A stretch of DNA of 64,000 bases from Hyperoodon ampullatus (Eukaryota; Chordata; Mammalia; Artiodactyla; Ziphiidae). The stretch spans positions 10,034,632 through 10,098,631 of the forward strand of contig OX457057.1 of assembly GCA_949752795.1 (NCBI GenBank). Reading direction: 5' to 3'. The notes under the pieces were generated by a model, which was not told where the DNA came from, did not search any database, and worked only from the letters and a program-made list of their open reading frames with translations. Of the stretch, positions 36,443 to 49,524 are shown in pieces (position 1 is the first letter of the stretch; each line of letters begins with the position of its first letter). The translations under genes were made by a program, and so were the position numbers.

Positions 36443-39316
36443 ATGAGTGTCCAGAACCCCCTGAGACTCCTGGACCTGGCGGGAATGAGCTTGCTGAGGG
36501 ATGAGGCCTCGACCATCACGGCTCTGAAGGATCTGCCCACAGAGCTCTTCCCCCCACTGTTCATGGAAGCATTCTATGGGAGTCGCAGTGAGACCCTGAA
36601 GGCTATGGTGCAAGCCTGGCCCTTTGTCCGCCTGCCTCTGGGGGGCCTGATGAAGATACCTCATCTGGGAACCTTACAAGCAGTGCTGGCTGGGCTTGAT
36701 ATCCTGCTTGCACAGAAAGATCATCCCAGGTGAGTCTGATCAAGGTAGCCTAGTAAGGTTTTGGGGAGCCCTGAAGAGAAAGCTGAAGTCAGGAGAGTGG
36801 ATGGACAAGGGATGGAATGCAGGCTTCTGATGATGACAATGAAGAAACACAGAGACTTGGCCATTGCTGAGCTCATTTTGGGAAATGTCTTCCAGCAGTG
36901 TATGAGTGCCTAAGATGTAGGGGAGTCTGAAAGTACATGTCTCAGCCAGGGATGCGTAAGGGTAATAGGTGTAGAAAGCCAGGAAGGATGGAAGGGGAAA
37001 GGAGATGGAGGAATGTGAGCCAGAGAGGGAAGAAGAGAGCAAGACAGCAGGTGATGTCAGAGATGCGAAGTAAAAGCTCAGGTGGGAAGTCTGAATGTTG
37101 CCTAAATGCTGAGACTGTGGTTTCATTATGTGTGGATCTTAAACCATAGCTGCCAATCTGCTGTTTTCCCACAGGAGGTGCAAACTGCGGGTGCTGGATT
37201 TAAGGAATACCAGCCAGGACTTCTGGAGAATGTGGTCTGGATACAGTGTCCATGGATGTTCAAGCTCACTGATGGCACAAGTGGCTGAGGACAGGTCAAG
37301 GACAAAACAGCCCGTGGCTCCCTTGGAGGTATTCATAGAACTTCATCTCAAGGAAAGGACCTTGGATGGATTCCTCACCTACCTCCTCAGGTGGGTAGAG
37401 CAGAGAAAAGCTTCCATACACCTGTGCTGTAAGAAGCTGAGGATTCTTTCATTTCCCATGGAAAATATTATGAAGGTCCTGAGTATGGTGCAACTGGACT
37501 GTATCCAGGAGGTGCAAGTGAATTGCACCTGGCATCTGTCCACACTGGCCATGTTTGCTCCTCTCCTGGGCCAGATGAATAAAGTGAAGAGACTCCTTCT
37601 CTCCCACATCCACATGTCTGCAATTGGGGAGCAGGAAGAGCAGCACTTTGTCCAAATTACCTCTCAGTTCCTCAGGCTGCACCACCTCCGGGATCTCCAT
37701 CTGGAATCTCCCTCTTTACTTGAAGGATGCCTGGACCAGATGCTCAGGTGAGTGTGCACCATTGGCCAGGTAACAGCGAACACAACACTAGAATATCCAA
37801 AGCACTGTCCCTTTTGCTTCTCTATCCTGAACTGTGATATCACATAACCACGCAAATCAAGGTAGGGGCCCAAACTGGGACAGAGCCTCTAGAAAGGGAC
37901 ACCCTGCTAGGAAGCTATGGGCTAGGGGTTAGGATCTAGTGGTGTGGGTATATGATTTCTTCTTTAGGAAGAGATAGCTTGGTTTAGATGAATTAGGAAA
38001 ATAACTAAGGGAAGGGGGCATTGAAGAGGGAAAACTCCATCAGGCCTGAGCATTTCTAAATGGAAGCTCTGTGCGCACCAGTGTTGTGACCACAATGAGC
38101 CTGTCTCAAATTCCCTGTTTGCAAAAGGTCGTTTTTTGCTCCTGATAAGGTAATTAATATATGGATAATGCGTGATTCTGGAGATGATCATAATAGATCA
38201 GGAGCCTAAAGCAGAATAAAAACTGGTAGATGGTTTTCAGATGATGCAGGAATGTAACTGAGCCCCTGCAGACTGGCAACCTCAATTGATGTCGTGAGAT
38301 CTTGCCCTGGTTGGTCCACTATGCACATCACCCAGAAGCCTTACCTGGCCTGAGATATGCGTGCCTGTGGCCCAAACATGGGCTGAGGGAAACCTGAGTA
38401 GGAAGCATTTTATGTATGAATCTTACTATTAAAATTCAGTGATGCCCACTCTTTACTGAGACAAGATGTCAGGCTCTCCCCTGAGCGTGTTTTAGCGTAC
38501 TCCATTATGTTCGTTCATCCTCATAAGAAGTGTAGTAAGTTTTTCTCTGCTTGACTGATGATGAAAGAGAGCCTTCAACTTGACTCAGTCACACAGGAAG
38601 GTGAAAGGACTCAGGTTAAAATGAGACTGGGCATTCTGGGTATTGATGGTTATCAGATGATCAGACTCACCTTGGGCTTGGGCAAGTCACTCGTCTCCCT
38701 ACTTGAAGTCAACTTCCACCTCGATTTCCAAGACCTAATTGCTCTGTTTTTCCCCAGGTGTCTGACAACCCCCTTGGACAGCTTCGCAATAACTCACTGC
38801 CTCATTTCGGATTCAGAATTGAGCCATCTGTCTCAGTGTCCGAACATCAGTCAGCTAAAGGGCCTGGATCTGAGTGGCGTCACCCTGACCTACTCTAGTC
38901 CTGAGCTCCTCCCGGTTCTGTTGGAGAAAGTTGCAGCCACCCTCCAGGAACTGTATTTAGAGCAATGTGGGATCATGGACTCTCACCTCGAGACCATCCT
39001 GCAACCCCTGAGCCACTGCTCCCAGCTCACGTTCTTCAGCCTGCGTGGAAACCTCCTCTCCATGGCCATCATGGAGAAGCTGCTGCGACACACCTCCGGG
39101 CTGCCCAGTTTAAGTCAAGAGCTGTATCCTGTCCCTCAGGAGAGTTACAGCTCTCAGGGGATCCTCCAACTGAGAAGATTTTCCCAGTGTCTGGCTGAGC
39201 TGTTTGAGATTCTGAGAGTCTTAGGACGTCCCAGGATCATCTGGATTAGTTCCAGCCCCTGTCTGCACTGTGGAGATAACACATTCTATCATCCCCAGCC
39301 CATCATATACTGCTGA
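36443..39316 (+). CDS. PRAME family leucine-rich-repeat protein, paralogue C (472 aa)
   Basis: Coding exons are 36,443-36,729, 37,175-37,747 and 38,758-39,316, with GT-AG introns of 445 and 1,010 bp and the same phases as A and B. The frame is open from [12 protein letters not shown] to the final IIYC. Exon 1 has [14 protein letters not shown] (the N-terminal region that in the family is linked to ubiquitin-ligase binding) and [14 protein letters not shown]. Exon 3 has LRR segments at about 320-327 and 349-358, and CLHCG with C455 and C458. The inferred untranslated exon and best-preserved promoter of the three lie at 35,116-35,274; AATAAA is at 39,639. Role by family: germ-line LRR protein, probably a cullin-2 substrate receptor. 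The sequence shows no disabling change. Confidence 0.95.
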
Positions 39317-40218
39317 AATACCCCTAACTACTTGGGTGCATCTAAAAGCTTTCTTCTGAGCACTTGGAAACTGAAATCTAGGACATAGTTCCATCGTGAA
39401 GGGAAAACAGACCCATGGTTTCAGACATCTGCTCAATGTGAATGGGAGAAGAGAAAGTGATGAAGGGGGGTGCAGGAATGCAGAGGGAAAAGTTGACTCT
39501 GACAGATAATAGGCCTTTTGGGGAGATGTGTCTTATAGAGTCAGAAATATGAACCTAAATTTCTGGAGGTGGATTGAGTCTTGAGACCCACGTGTTGGAG
39601 TTATCCCTGGGTAGATGGTTGTAAATGAATGGTCAGCAATAAAGAGACCTTCAGTGTGAACTGACTGCTGCTCTCCATGCTGTATTATCCTGATTTCTCA
39701 GTTTATACCGCAGGAATCTCCAGATACTGATGGAAGAAAAAAATGGCTTTGAATTGTCTATAATCTCTAATCTTACCATTCCCACCAGTTCTTTAGTCTG
39801 GAGCATCTCTTACTTCCTTGCTTATTTCTGTGGCTGTTTAGTGGGTTAATACACACAAAGAGGAACATACTCAGTGGCCAGTGAACCACTGGAGTGAAGA
39901 GCTCTTGGCAGGGCCTCACTGCTGGCTCAGGCCATGACCCTGGACATGAGCAGTCCTCATGGTTCTCCTGGTGGGTCCATAACTCTCAGTTCTTGGCTTT
40001 TCAGTGTGGGGGGAATGGGCTTTACAGCACAAGGCATGGCTCCCAGTTCTGGAAGGGGTCATCCACACTGCAGATAAGCTGAACCTCTGGACCCATGGTG
40101 AGTAATGGTCCTTCCTGAATTAATCCAGTTGGACTGGGGAAGTTATACAAATTTCTTTTAGCCAACTACTAAAATCATACAGGCATGTGACATGGTTTTA
40201 GTGTTTTTATACCTCATT
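39317..40218 (+). other. Gene C 3' UTR and flank
   Basis: An AATAAA at 39,639-39,644 is the probable poly(A) signal, matching gene B at 21,478. Paralogy with B continues to about 39,990. No other gene is visible. Confidence 0.6.
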
Positions 40219-40238
40219 AAAAATTATATCCTTTCAGG

Positions 40239-40558
40239 ACTTCCCTGGTGGAGCAGTGGTTTAGAATCCTCCTGCCAATGCAGGGGACACAGGTTCGAGC
40301 CCTGGTCCAGGAAGATCCCACATGCCGTGGAGCAACTAAGGCCATGTGCCACAACTACTGAGCCTGCACTCGAGAGCCTGCGAGCCATAACTACTGAGCC
40401 CGTGTGCCACAACTACTGAAGCCTGTGCACCTAGACTCCAAGCTCCACAACAAGAGAAGCCACCACAATGAGAAGCCCTGCTCGCTGCAACTAGAGAAAG
40501 CCCGAGAGCAGCCACGAAGACTCAACACAACAAAAAATAAATTAATTAATGAATTAAA
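40239..40558 (+). mobile_element. Long tRNA-derived SINE with tandem internal units
   Basis: Begins acttccctggtggagcag. It contains repeated 'gccacaactactga'-type segments and ends 'aaaaaataaattaattaatg'. The target-site duplication aaaaattatatcctttcagg (40,219-40,238 and 40,559-40,578) is perfect. Confidence 0.95.
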
Positions 40559-40719
40559 AAAAATTATATCCTTTCAGGGGCTAGATTATATCAATGAGAG
40601 ATTGAATTTATTCCCATAAAACCTCCTATGTCTCACCATCAGGGAAGACTAGATAGCATATTTTGCCATCAGATAATCAGGATGTATAATGTATAACAAA
40701 ACACTTGTGGGTGTATGTG

Positions 40720-41460
40720 ACCTCCCTGCCTGTGGTAAGACTGTATTTGTCAGGGTTCTCCTGAGTAACCAACAGTGTACATCTGATTGCTGAGCAATGT
40801 GTCAGCGAGGGTTACCACCCCCTTCTCAGTTGAAAAATCCCCATATAACTTATCGTCTGCCCTCCATATCCTCATTTCCACACCCTTGGCTCCACTAACT
40901 AGATCCTGTAGAACTATATTTACTCTTGAAAAACTCTGTGTGTAAGTGAATCTGACCATTTCAAGCCAGTGCTTTCCAGGGTCACCTGTATATATATTAA
41001 AGGAGATTTATTATGGGAATGGGCTTGCCTGATTACAGAGGCTGAGATGTCCCACAGCTTGCTGTCTGTAAACTAGAGAGTCAACAAAGCCAGTGGTATA
41101 ACTCAGACTGAGGATTAAGGCTGAGAATCAGGTAAGCGGAGGGTGTGACTCCAAGTCTGAGGCCAAAGACCTGAGAACCAGGGGACCGCTGGTTTAAGTT
41201 TCACGGTATGGAAGCTTGAGAGCCAGAAGGTTTGATGTTTATGGGTAAGAAGACAGAGAAGGAGAGAATGTGCCCTCTTTGTTTCATGCAGAACCCAAGG
41301 ATTGCATGATGCCCACCCATATTGATGAGGGCAGATCTCTTCACTCAGTGTATTGTTTCCAATGTTAATTTCTTCCAGAAACACCCTCATCCAGAATTCA
41401 TTTTTTACCATCATTTTTTTGCACAGCAATATTCATACACAAAAAATTTAACCATCATAG
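40720..41460 (+). mobile_element. Ancient repeat interrupted by a Tigger-like DNA transposon relic
   Basis: 'tgtatttgtcagggttctcc' starts an old interspersed repeat that resumes at about 40,990 ('aggagatttattatgggaat') and ends near 41,410 ('ccagaaacaccctcatccag'). In between, about 40,770-40,985, 'cagttgaaaaatccccatat' to 'ccagtgctttccagggtcac' resembles the inverted ends of a Tigger2-type element with its middle deleted. Names are from memory and moderate in certainty. Confidence 0.55.
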
Positions 41461-42261
41461 TGACCCTAACAAAGGGCATTCACAGCAAAGCTCCCTGCTG
41501 AGGATTCAGGAGCTGGTGCTGTTGACTCAGTAAGGGAGGGGATATAGGATTGGGGGGACCTTAGGTAAAACCTCAGTTTTCTTGTGAAAGAAAGACAATG
41601 TTACAAACCTAGTTTCTGGGATTTTTTTTTTTTTTTTTTTAGTTTCTGGGATTTTTGTAGGATCCAACGAGATGATGCACTTGTAGGCTTGGCACCCAAC
41701 CTGGCAAACAGTAAGACATTATTAAATGAGTCTTTTCCTTCATAGCAGAAGCTCCCAGGATTCTTTATCCCTCTAGCTTACCCTCTATTCCTTACAACAG
41801 GGGAGGAGAACAAACCCAGGACATGAAATGTGTCTCAGCATTTACATGTGGCCACCAATGAATCATGATTTACCAAGCTGCTCTAGTAGCCAGTACAGGG
41901 AGGGTTGGGTGTGGACATAGGAGTGATTGGATTCATCTCTAGTTATAGACATTCTGAGCCTCAAGTCTCGTAGACCACCTGCTGGTTGATCAGGCCAGAG
42001 GATATAAATTTGACCTGTTTGGCAGACAGCACAGCACGGTTCAGTACTTTTTTTTTTAATCTGCTGTTATGTAAATGCTAGTTGACTAAATAATTGTGCT
42101 GTGATTCATTTAAATATTAAAGATATAAATGTTCTTATAAAACTATAAAGGAAATTTAGTATTTTAAAGAATGCATGTGGATTTTAAAAAGTGTTTAACT
42201 TGGTTTGGAGTCTCAAAACAAATAGGACTTAAAAACTGATTTTAAAAATCAGTGAGCATTG
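41461..42261 (+). other. Distal 3' flank of unit C
   Basis: Aligns with 8,218-9,165 of unit A. It contains a T-run and a small tandem duplication 'tagtttctgggattttt' at 41,609-41,657. No gene. Confidence 0.55.
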
Positions 42262-42535
42262 GGACTTCCCTGGTGGTCCAGTGGTAAAGAATCCTCCTTC
42301 CAATTCAGGGGACAACGGGTTTGAGCCCAGGTTGGGGAACTAAGATCCCACCCACATGCTGCAGGGCAACTAAGCCCATGGGCCACAACTAGACAGAGAA
42401 AACCTGAACACCACAACTAGAGAGAAGCCTGTGCGCCACAGCAAAGAGCCTGCGCTGCAACGAAAGATCCCGTGTGCCTCAAGGAAGATCCCAAGTGCCG
42501 CAACTAAGACCTGACGCGGCCAAAAACAAACAAAC
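42262..42535 (+). mobile_element. tRNA-derived SINE
   Basis: 'gggacttccctggtggtcca', 'gttggggaactaagatccca' and 'acgcggccaaaaacaaacaa' identify it. It is absent at the matching place in unit A (about 9,165). Confidence 0.9.
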
Positions 42536-42639
42536 AATGAGCATTAATTTTTTCTCCTTTAGAACACATTTAAAATAATAAAATTTTAGAGCTAGAAGGA
42601 CTACAATTATATTTATAATAGTAGATTTTATTTACTTAT

Positions 42640-42985
42640 TTTATTTTTATTTTTTTAATTTGTTTTTGACTATTTTGGGTCTTTGTTACTGCACGCGGGC
42701 TTCCTCTAGCTGCGGCGAATGGGGGCCACTCCTTGCTGCGGTGCACGGGCCGCTCACTGCGGCGGCCTCTCCCGTCACAGAGCACGGGCTCTAGGTGCAC
42801 AGGCTTCAGTAGTTGTGGCACACGGGCTCAACAGCTGTGGCTCGCAAGGCTCCAGAGAACAGGCTCAGTACTTGTGGCGCATGAGCCTAGTTGCTCCGCG
42901 GCATGTGGGATCCTCCCGGACCAGGGCTCGAACCTGTGTCCCCTGTACTGGCAGGCGGATTCTTAATCACTGCGCCACCAGGGAA
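42640..42985 (-). mobile_element. Long CHR-related SINE, reverse orientation
   Basis: Reads from a T-rich 3' end to 'tgcgccaccaggga' at the right. The usual final 'agtccc' is missing: the sequence passes directly into L1 at 42,986. It is also the point where unit C homology to A ends (about 42,635 against 9,255). Confidence 0.88.
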
Positions 42986-45352
42986 TAGAAAGCTTTCGAC
43001 AAAATTCAACACCCATTTATGATAAAAACTCTCCAGATAGTAGGCATAGAAGGAACTTTCCTCAATATAATAAAGGCCATATATGAAAAACCCACAGCCA
43101 GCATCATTCTCAATGGTAAAAAACTGAAACCATTTCTACTAAGATCAGGAACAAGATAAGGTTGCCCACTCTCACCACTATTATGCAACATAGTTTTGGA
43201 AGTTTCAGCCACAGCAATCAGAGAAGAAAAATTTTAAAAAGGAATCAAAATAGGAAAAGAAGAAGTGAAACTGTCACTGTTTGCAAATGAGATGACGTAG
43301 ACAATCCTAAAGATGTTACCAGACAACTGTTAGAGCTAATCAATGAATTTGGTAAAGTAGCAGGATACAAAATTAATGCACAGAAATCTCTTGCATTCCT
43401 ATACACTAATGATGAAAAATCTGAAAGAGAAATTAAGGAAACACTCCCATTTACCATTGCAACAAAAAGAATAAAATACCTAGGAATAAACATACCTAAG
43501 GTGACAAAAGACCTATATGCAGAAAACTATAACACACTGATGAAAGAAATTAAAGATGATACAAACAGATGGAGAGATATACCACATTCTTGGATTGGAA
43601 GAATCAACATTGTGAAAATGACTATACTACCCAAAGCAATCTACAGATTCAATGCAATCCCTATCAAACTACCACTGGCATTTTTCACAGAACTAGAACA
43701 AAAAATTTCACAATTTATATGGAAACACAAAAGACCCCTAATAGCCAAAGCAATCTTGTGAAAGAAAAATGGAGCTGGAGGAATCAGGCTTCCTGACTTC
43801 AGAATATACTACAAAGCTACAGTAATCCGGACAGTATGGTACTGGCACAAAAACAGAAATATAGATCAATGGTACAGGATAGAAAGCCCAGAGATAAACC
43901 CACACACATATGGTCACCTTATTTTGATAAAGGAGGCAAGAATATACAATGCAGAAAAGACAACCTCTTTAATACATGGTGCTGGGAAAGCTGGACAGCT
44001 ACATGTAAAAGAATGAAATTAGAACACTTCCTAACACCATACACAAAAATAAACTCAAAATGGATTAAAGACCTAAATGTAAGGCCAGACACTATAAAAC
44101 TCTTAGAGGAAAACATAGGCAGAACACTCTGTGACATAAATCACAGCAAGATCCTTTTTGACCCACCTCCTAGAGAAATGGAAATGAAAACAAAAATAAA
44201 CAAATAAGACCTAATGAAACTTAAACGCTTTTGCACAGCTGAGGAAACCATAAACAAGATGAAAAGACAACTCTCAGAATAGGAGAAAATATTTGCAAAT
44301 GAAGCAACTGACAAAGGATTAATATCCAAAATTCACAAGCAGCTCATGCAGCTCAATATCAATAAAACAAATAACCCAAGCCAGAAATGGGCAGAAGACC
44401 TAAATAGACATTTCTCCAAAGAAGATACACAGAATGCTAACAAACACATGAAAGGATGTTCAACATCACTAATCATTAGAGAAATGCAAATCAAAACTAC
44501 AATGAGGTATCATCTCACACCAGTCAGAATGGCCATCATCAAAAAAATCTACAAACAATAAATGCTGAAGAGGTTGTGGAGAAAAGGGAACCCTCTTGCA
44601 CTATTGGTGGGAATGTAAACTGATACAGCCACTATGGAGAACATTATGGAGCTTCCTTAAAAATCTTAAAATAGAACTACCATATGACCCAGCAATCCCA
44701 CTACTGGGCATGTTCCCTGAGAAAACCATAATTCAAAAATAGTCATGTACCACAATGTTCATTGCAGCTCTATTTACAATAGCCAGGACATGGAAGCAAC
44801 CTAAGTGTCCATCGACAGATGAATGGATAAAGAAGATGTGGCACATATATACAATGGAATATTACTCAGCCATAAAAAGAAACGAAACTGAGATATTTGT
44901 AGTGAGGTGGATGGACCTAGAGTCTGTCATACAGAATGAAGTAAGTCAGAAAGAGGAAAACAAATACTGTATGCTAACACATATATATGCCATCTAAAAA
45001 AAAAAAGTCATCAAAAACCTAGGGGCAGGATGGGAATAAAGACACAGACCTACTACAGAATGGACTTGAGGACACGAGGAGGGGGAAGGGTAAGCTGGGA
45101 TAAAGTGAGAGAGTGGCATGGACATATATACACTACCATATATAAAACCGATAGCTAGTGGGAAGCAGCTGCATAACAGAGGGAGATCAGCTTGGTGCTT
45201 TTTGACCACCTAGAGCGGTGGGAGGGAGATGCAAGGGGGAGGACATATGGTGACATATGTATATGTATAGCTGATACACTTTGTTATAAAGCAGAAACTA
45301 ACACACCACTGTAAAACAATTATACTCCAATAAAGATGTTAAAAATAAAATA
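42986..45352 (+). mobile_element. 5'-truncated L1 (reverse transcriptase part of ORF2 to 3' end)
   Basis: Begins inside ORF2 just before 'ctttcgacaaaattcaacac'. The catalytic motif that is FADD in the other L1 is FANE here (about 43,279-43,290), so it is dead. Later segments include 'caatggaatattactcagcc' (44,850) and a 3' UTR ending 'tatactccaataaagatgtt' at about 45,340. There are several frameshifts. No target-site duplication was found. Confidence 0.93.
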
Positions 45353-45465
45353 AGAAATGTACATCTCAAATCTTTCCACCTCAGACTCCCACATTTTAAT
45401 AATTCTCTTTGTTACATGGCTTTTACAATTTCTCATTTCCCATTTTTAAAGTGAATAGAAATAGT

Positions 45466-46688
<1,223 letters not shown>

Positions 46689-46756
46689 AAGAAAGGAAGG
46701 AATTGAACCCCTTTTACTGATTTCAAACCAACACCATAACCATTATCTCTTTCTCT
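46689..46756 (-). pseudogene. MT-TS1: tRNA-Ser(UCN) (numt)
   Basis: 'aagaaaggaaggaattgaac' to 'tctctttctc', the reverse complement of mitochondrial tRNA-Ser(UCN), in its expected place after COX1. Confidence 0.9.
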
Positions 46757-46762
46757 ATAAAT

Positions 46763-46830
46763 GAGGTATTAGTAAAAATTTATGTAATTTTGTCAGAGTT
46801 AAGTCACAGGTGGACATCCTCCATATCTCT
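46763..46830 (+). pseudogene. MT-TD: tRNA-Asp (numt)
   Basis: 'gaggtattagtaaaa', anticodon region 'ttttgtcaga' and an end directly before the COX2 ATG. Confidence 0.9.
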
Positions 46831-47514
46831 ATGGCATATCCTTTCCAACTAGGATTTCAAGATGCAACATCACCCATCATGGAAGAAATACTACAATTTC
46901 ACAACCACACATTAATAATTGTCTTTTTAATTAGTTCTGTGGTTCTTTATATTATTTCACTAGTGCTAACAACTAAGCTAACACATACCAGCACAATAGA
47001 TGCACAAGAAATAGAAACAATTTGAACGGTTTTACCAGCCATTATTTTGATTTTAATTGCCCTGCCATCATTACGAATCCTCTGCATGATGGATGAGATT
47101 AATAACCCATCCCTTACTTTAAAAACTATAGGTTACCAGTGGTATTGAAGTTATGAGTACACTGACTATGAAGATTTAAGTTTTGACTCCTATATAATCC
47201 CAACATCAGACTTAAAACCAGGGGAATTACGACTGCTAGAAATAGACAGTCGAGAAGTATTACCCATAGAGATAACAATCTGAATTCTAATTTCCTCCGA
47301 AGATGTATTGTACTCATGAGCCGTACCTTCCTCAGGCCTAAAAACAGACGCAATCCCAGGATGCCTAAATCAAACAACCCTAATATCAACATGACCAGGT
47401 TTGTATTACGGACAGTGTTCAGAGATTTGTGGGTCAAACCACAGTTTCATGACTATCGTCCTCGAACTAGTACCGTTAAAATACTTGGAAAGATGATCCC
47501 CATCAATATTATAA
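46831..47514 (+). pseudogene. MT-CO2: COX2, full length and almost open (numt)
   Basis: 684 bp from ATG to TAA, exactly the usual length for 227 residues. Read with the vertebrate mitochondrial code (TGA as Trp, ATA as Met) the frame is uninterrupted except one AGA at 47,491-47,493, near the end. The copper-site segment [14 protein letters not shown] is intact, as is the start [19 protein letters not shown]. With the nuclear code the TGA codons are stops, so it cannot make the protein from the nucleus. Confidence 0.96.
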
Positions 47515-47517
47515 GTT

Positions 47518-47584
47518 CATTAAGAAGCTAGGTAGCGTTAACCTTTTAAATTAAAGACTGAGAGCTAAGACTCTCCTTAATGGT
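47518..47584 (+). pseudogene. MT-TK: tRNA-Lys (numt)
   Basis: 'cattaagaagctaggtagc', anticodon arm 'ccttttaaatt', ends one base before the ATP8 ATG. Confidence 0.9.
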
Positions 47585-47788
47585 ATGCCACAGTTAGATA
47601 CATCAACATGATTCATTACCATTTTATCTATGTTTCTAGCACTGTTTATTATATTTCAACTAAAAATCTCAAAATACCCTCATTACTCTAACCCAGAATC
47701 AACACACACCAAAGTACAAAAACAGTCCACCCCTTGAGAAACAAAATGAACGAAAATCTATTTGCCTCTTTCATTGCCCCAGCAATAA
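47585..47788 (+). pseudogene. MT-ATP8: ATP8, open under the mitochondrial code (numt)
   Basis: 204 bp (67 codons plus TAA), beginning MPQLDTSTWFITI and ending SLPQQ. No internal mitochondrial stop. It overlaps ATP6 by 43 bases, as in mitochondrial DNA. Confidence 0.93.
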
Positions 47789-48441
47789 TTGGCCTCCCTC
47801 TAGACATTTTAATTATTATATTTCCAAGTATTTTATTTCCAACGTCAAATTGACTAATTAATAATCGCATAAACTCTCTTCAACAACAACTAATCCAACT
47901 CACATCCAAACAAATAATAAGCACCCACAATCACAAGGGGCAGGCTTGATCATTAATACTAATGTCACTCATTCCATTTATTGGGTCAACTAACCTTCTA
48001 GGGCTGCTGCCCCACTCACTCACACCCACCACACAGCTCTCAATGAATATAGGAATGGCAGTTCCCTTGTGGGCCCGCACCGTGATTACAGGTTTCCATA
48101 ACAAAACAAAAGCATCATTGGCTCACTTCCTACCATAAGGAACACCCCCCACCCCCCCACCCCCCCGCCTCATCCCTATACTAGTAATTATCGAGACTAT
48201 CAGCCTATTTATCCAACCAGTAGCATTAGCTATGCAATTGACAGCCAATATTACAGCAGGGCACTTGTTGATCCATCTAATTGGATGGACAACTCTAGCA
48301 CTAACAAGCATCAGCACTGCTACAGCTTTTATTACACTCATCATTGTTATCCTACTTACTGTCCTCGAATTTGCCATTGCTCTAATTCAAGCCTATGTAT
48401 TTACTCTCCTAGTAAGCCTTTACCTACGTGATAATACATAA
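47746..48441 (+). pseudogene. MT-ATP6: ATP6 with nonsense codon and C-tract expansion (numt)
   Basis: Starts MNENLFASF and ends YLRDNT. A glutamine codon has become TAA at 48,136-48,138. A C-rich stretch at 48,144-48,168 makes the gene 696 bp instead of the usual 681. The extra 15 bases keep frame. Confidence 0.95.
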
Positions 48442-49455
48442 TGACCCACCAGACCCATGCATACCATATAGTAAACCCCAGTCCTTGACCTCTCACAGAG
48501 CCTTTCAGCCCTCTTAATAACATCGGGCCTAATCATGTGATTCCACTTCAAATATTTATGTTTCTAGCACTTCAAATATTACTAATATTTGGCCTACTAA
48601 CTAACACTTTAACAATATATCAGTGATGACGAGCTGTCATTCGAGAGAGCACTTTCCAAGGCCATCACATACCAATCGTCCAAAAAGGACTTCAATATAG
48701 GATAATCCAATTTATTACCTCAGAAGTCCTCTTTTTTGTCAGCTTATTTTGAGCCATCTACCACTCAAGCCTCGCCCCTATACCTGAATTAGGCGGGTGC
48801 TAGCCGCCAACAGGCTTCGCCCTCTAAATCCACTAGAAGTACCGCTCCTCAACACTTCCGTGCTACGAGCTTCTGACGAGTCTATTACTCGAGCCCACCA
48901 CAGCCTTATAGAGGGGAACCGCAAGCATATCCTCCAAGCCCTTTTTTTTTGTGTGTGTGTGGTACACGGGCCTCTCACTGTTGTGGCCTCTCCCGTTGCG
49001 GAGCACAGACTCCGGACGCGCAGGCTCAGCGGCCATGGCTCACGGGCCCAGCTGCTCCGCGGCATGTGGGATCTTCCCGGACCGGGGCACGAACCCGTGT
49101 CCCCTGCATTGGCAGGCGGACTCTCAACCACTGCGCCACCAGGGAAGCCCTCCAAGCCCCTTTTATTACAATCACCCTAGGCGTATATTTTACACTCCTA
49201 CAAGCCTCAGAGTATTATGAAGCATCCTTTACAATTTCAGACGGAGTATACGGATCAACTTTCTTCATAGCCACAGGATTCCATGGACTGCACGTAATTA
49301 TTGGGTCCACCTTCCTCATTATCTGTTTCCTATGCCAATTAAAACATCACTTCACATCCAACCATCACTTCAGCTTTGAAGCCGCTGCTTGATACTGGCA
49401 TTGTGTAGATGTTGTATGACTATTCCTTTATGTATCTATCCATTGATGAGGCTCA
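48441..49455 (+). pseudogene. MT-CO3: COX3 split by a SINE (numt)
   Basis: The first part begins MTHQTHAYHMV at the ATG overlapping the ATP6 stop. Indels near 48,550 break the frame. The SINE at 48,946-49,148 separates it from the second part, which reads [20 protein letters not shown] and so on to the tRNA-Gly boundary. Confidence 0.95.
48946..49148 (-). mobile_element. CHR-type SINE inside the numt COX3
   Basis: Reverse-strand element with T run and GT-rich tail at left and 'accagggaagccc' at right. COX3 text cctccaagccc is repeated on both sides (48,931-48,941 and 49,149-49,159). It inserted after the numt did. Confidence 0.95.
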
Positions 49456-49524
49456 ATTCTTTTAGTATTAATTAGTATAATTGACTTCCAATCAGTTAGC
49501 TTTGGTGTAGCCCGAAAAAGAATA
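49456..49524 (+). pseudogene. MT-TG: tRNA-Gly (numt)
   Basis: 'attcttttagtattaattag' with anticodon region 'gacttccaatc', between COX3 and ND3. Confidence 0.9.

Noticed and set aside
46831..47025. Nuclear-code frame for the first part of COX2
   Set aside because: It ends at a TGA that is tryptophan in mitochondria; it is part of the numt, not a nuclear gene.
48797..49392. Long frames crossing COX3 and the SINE
   Set aside because: They combine numt and antisense SINE sequence; CHR SINEs often give open frames because they are GC-rich.
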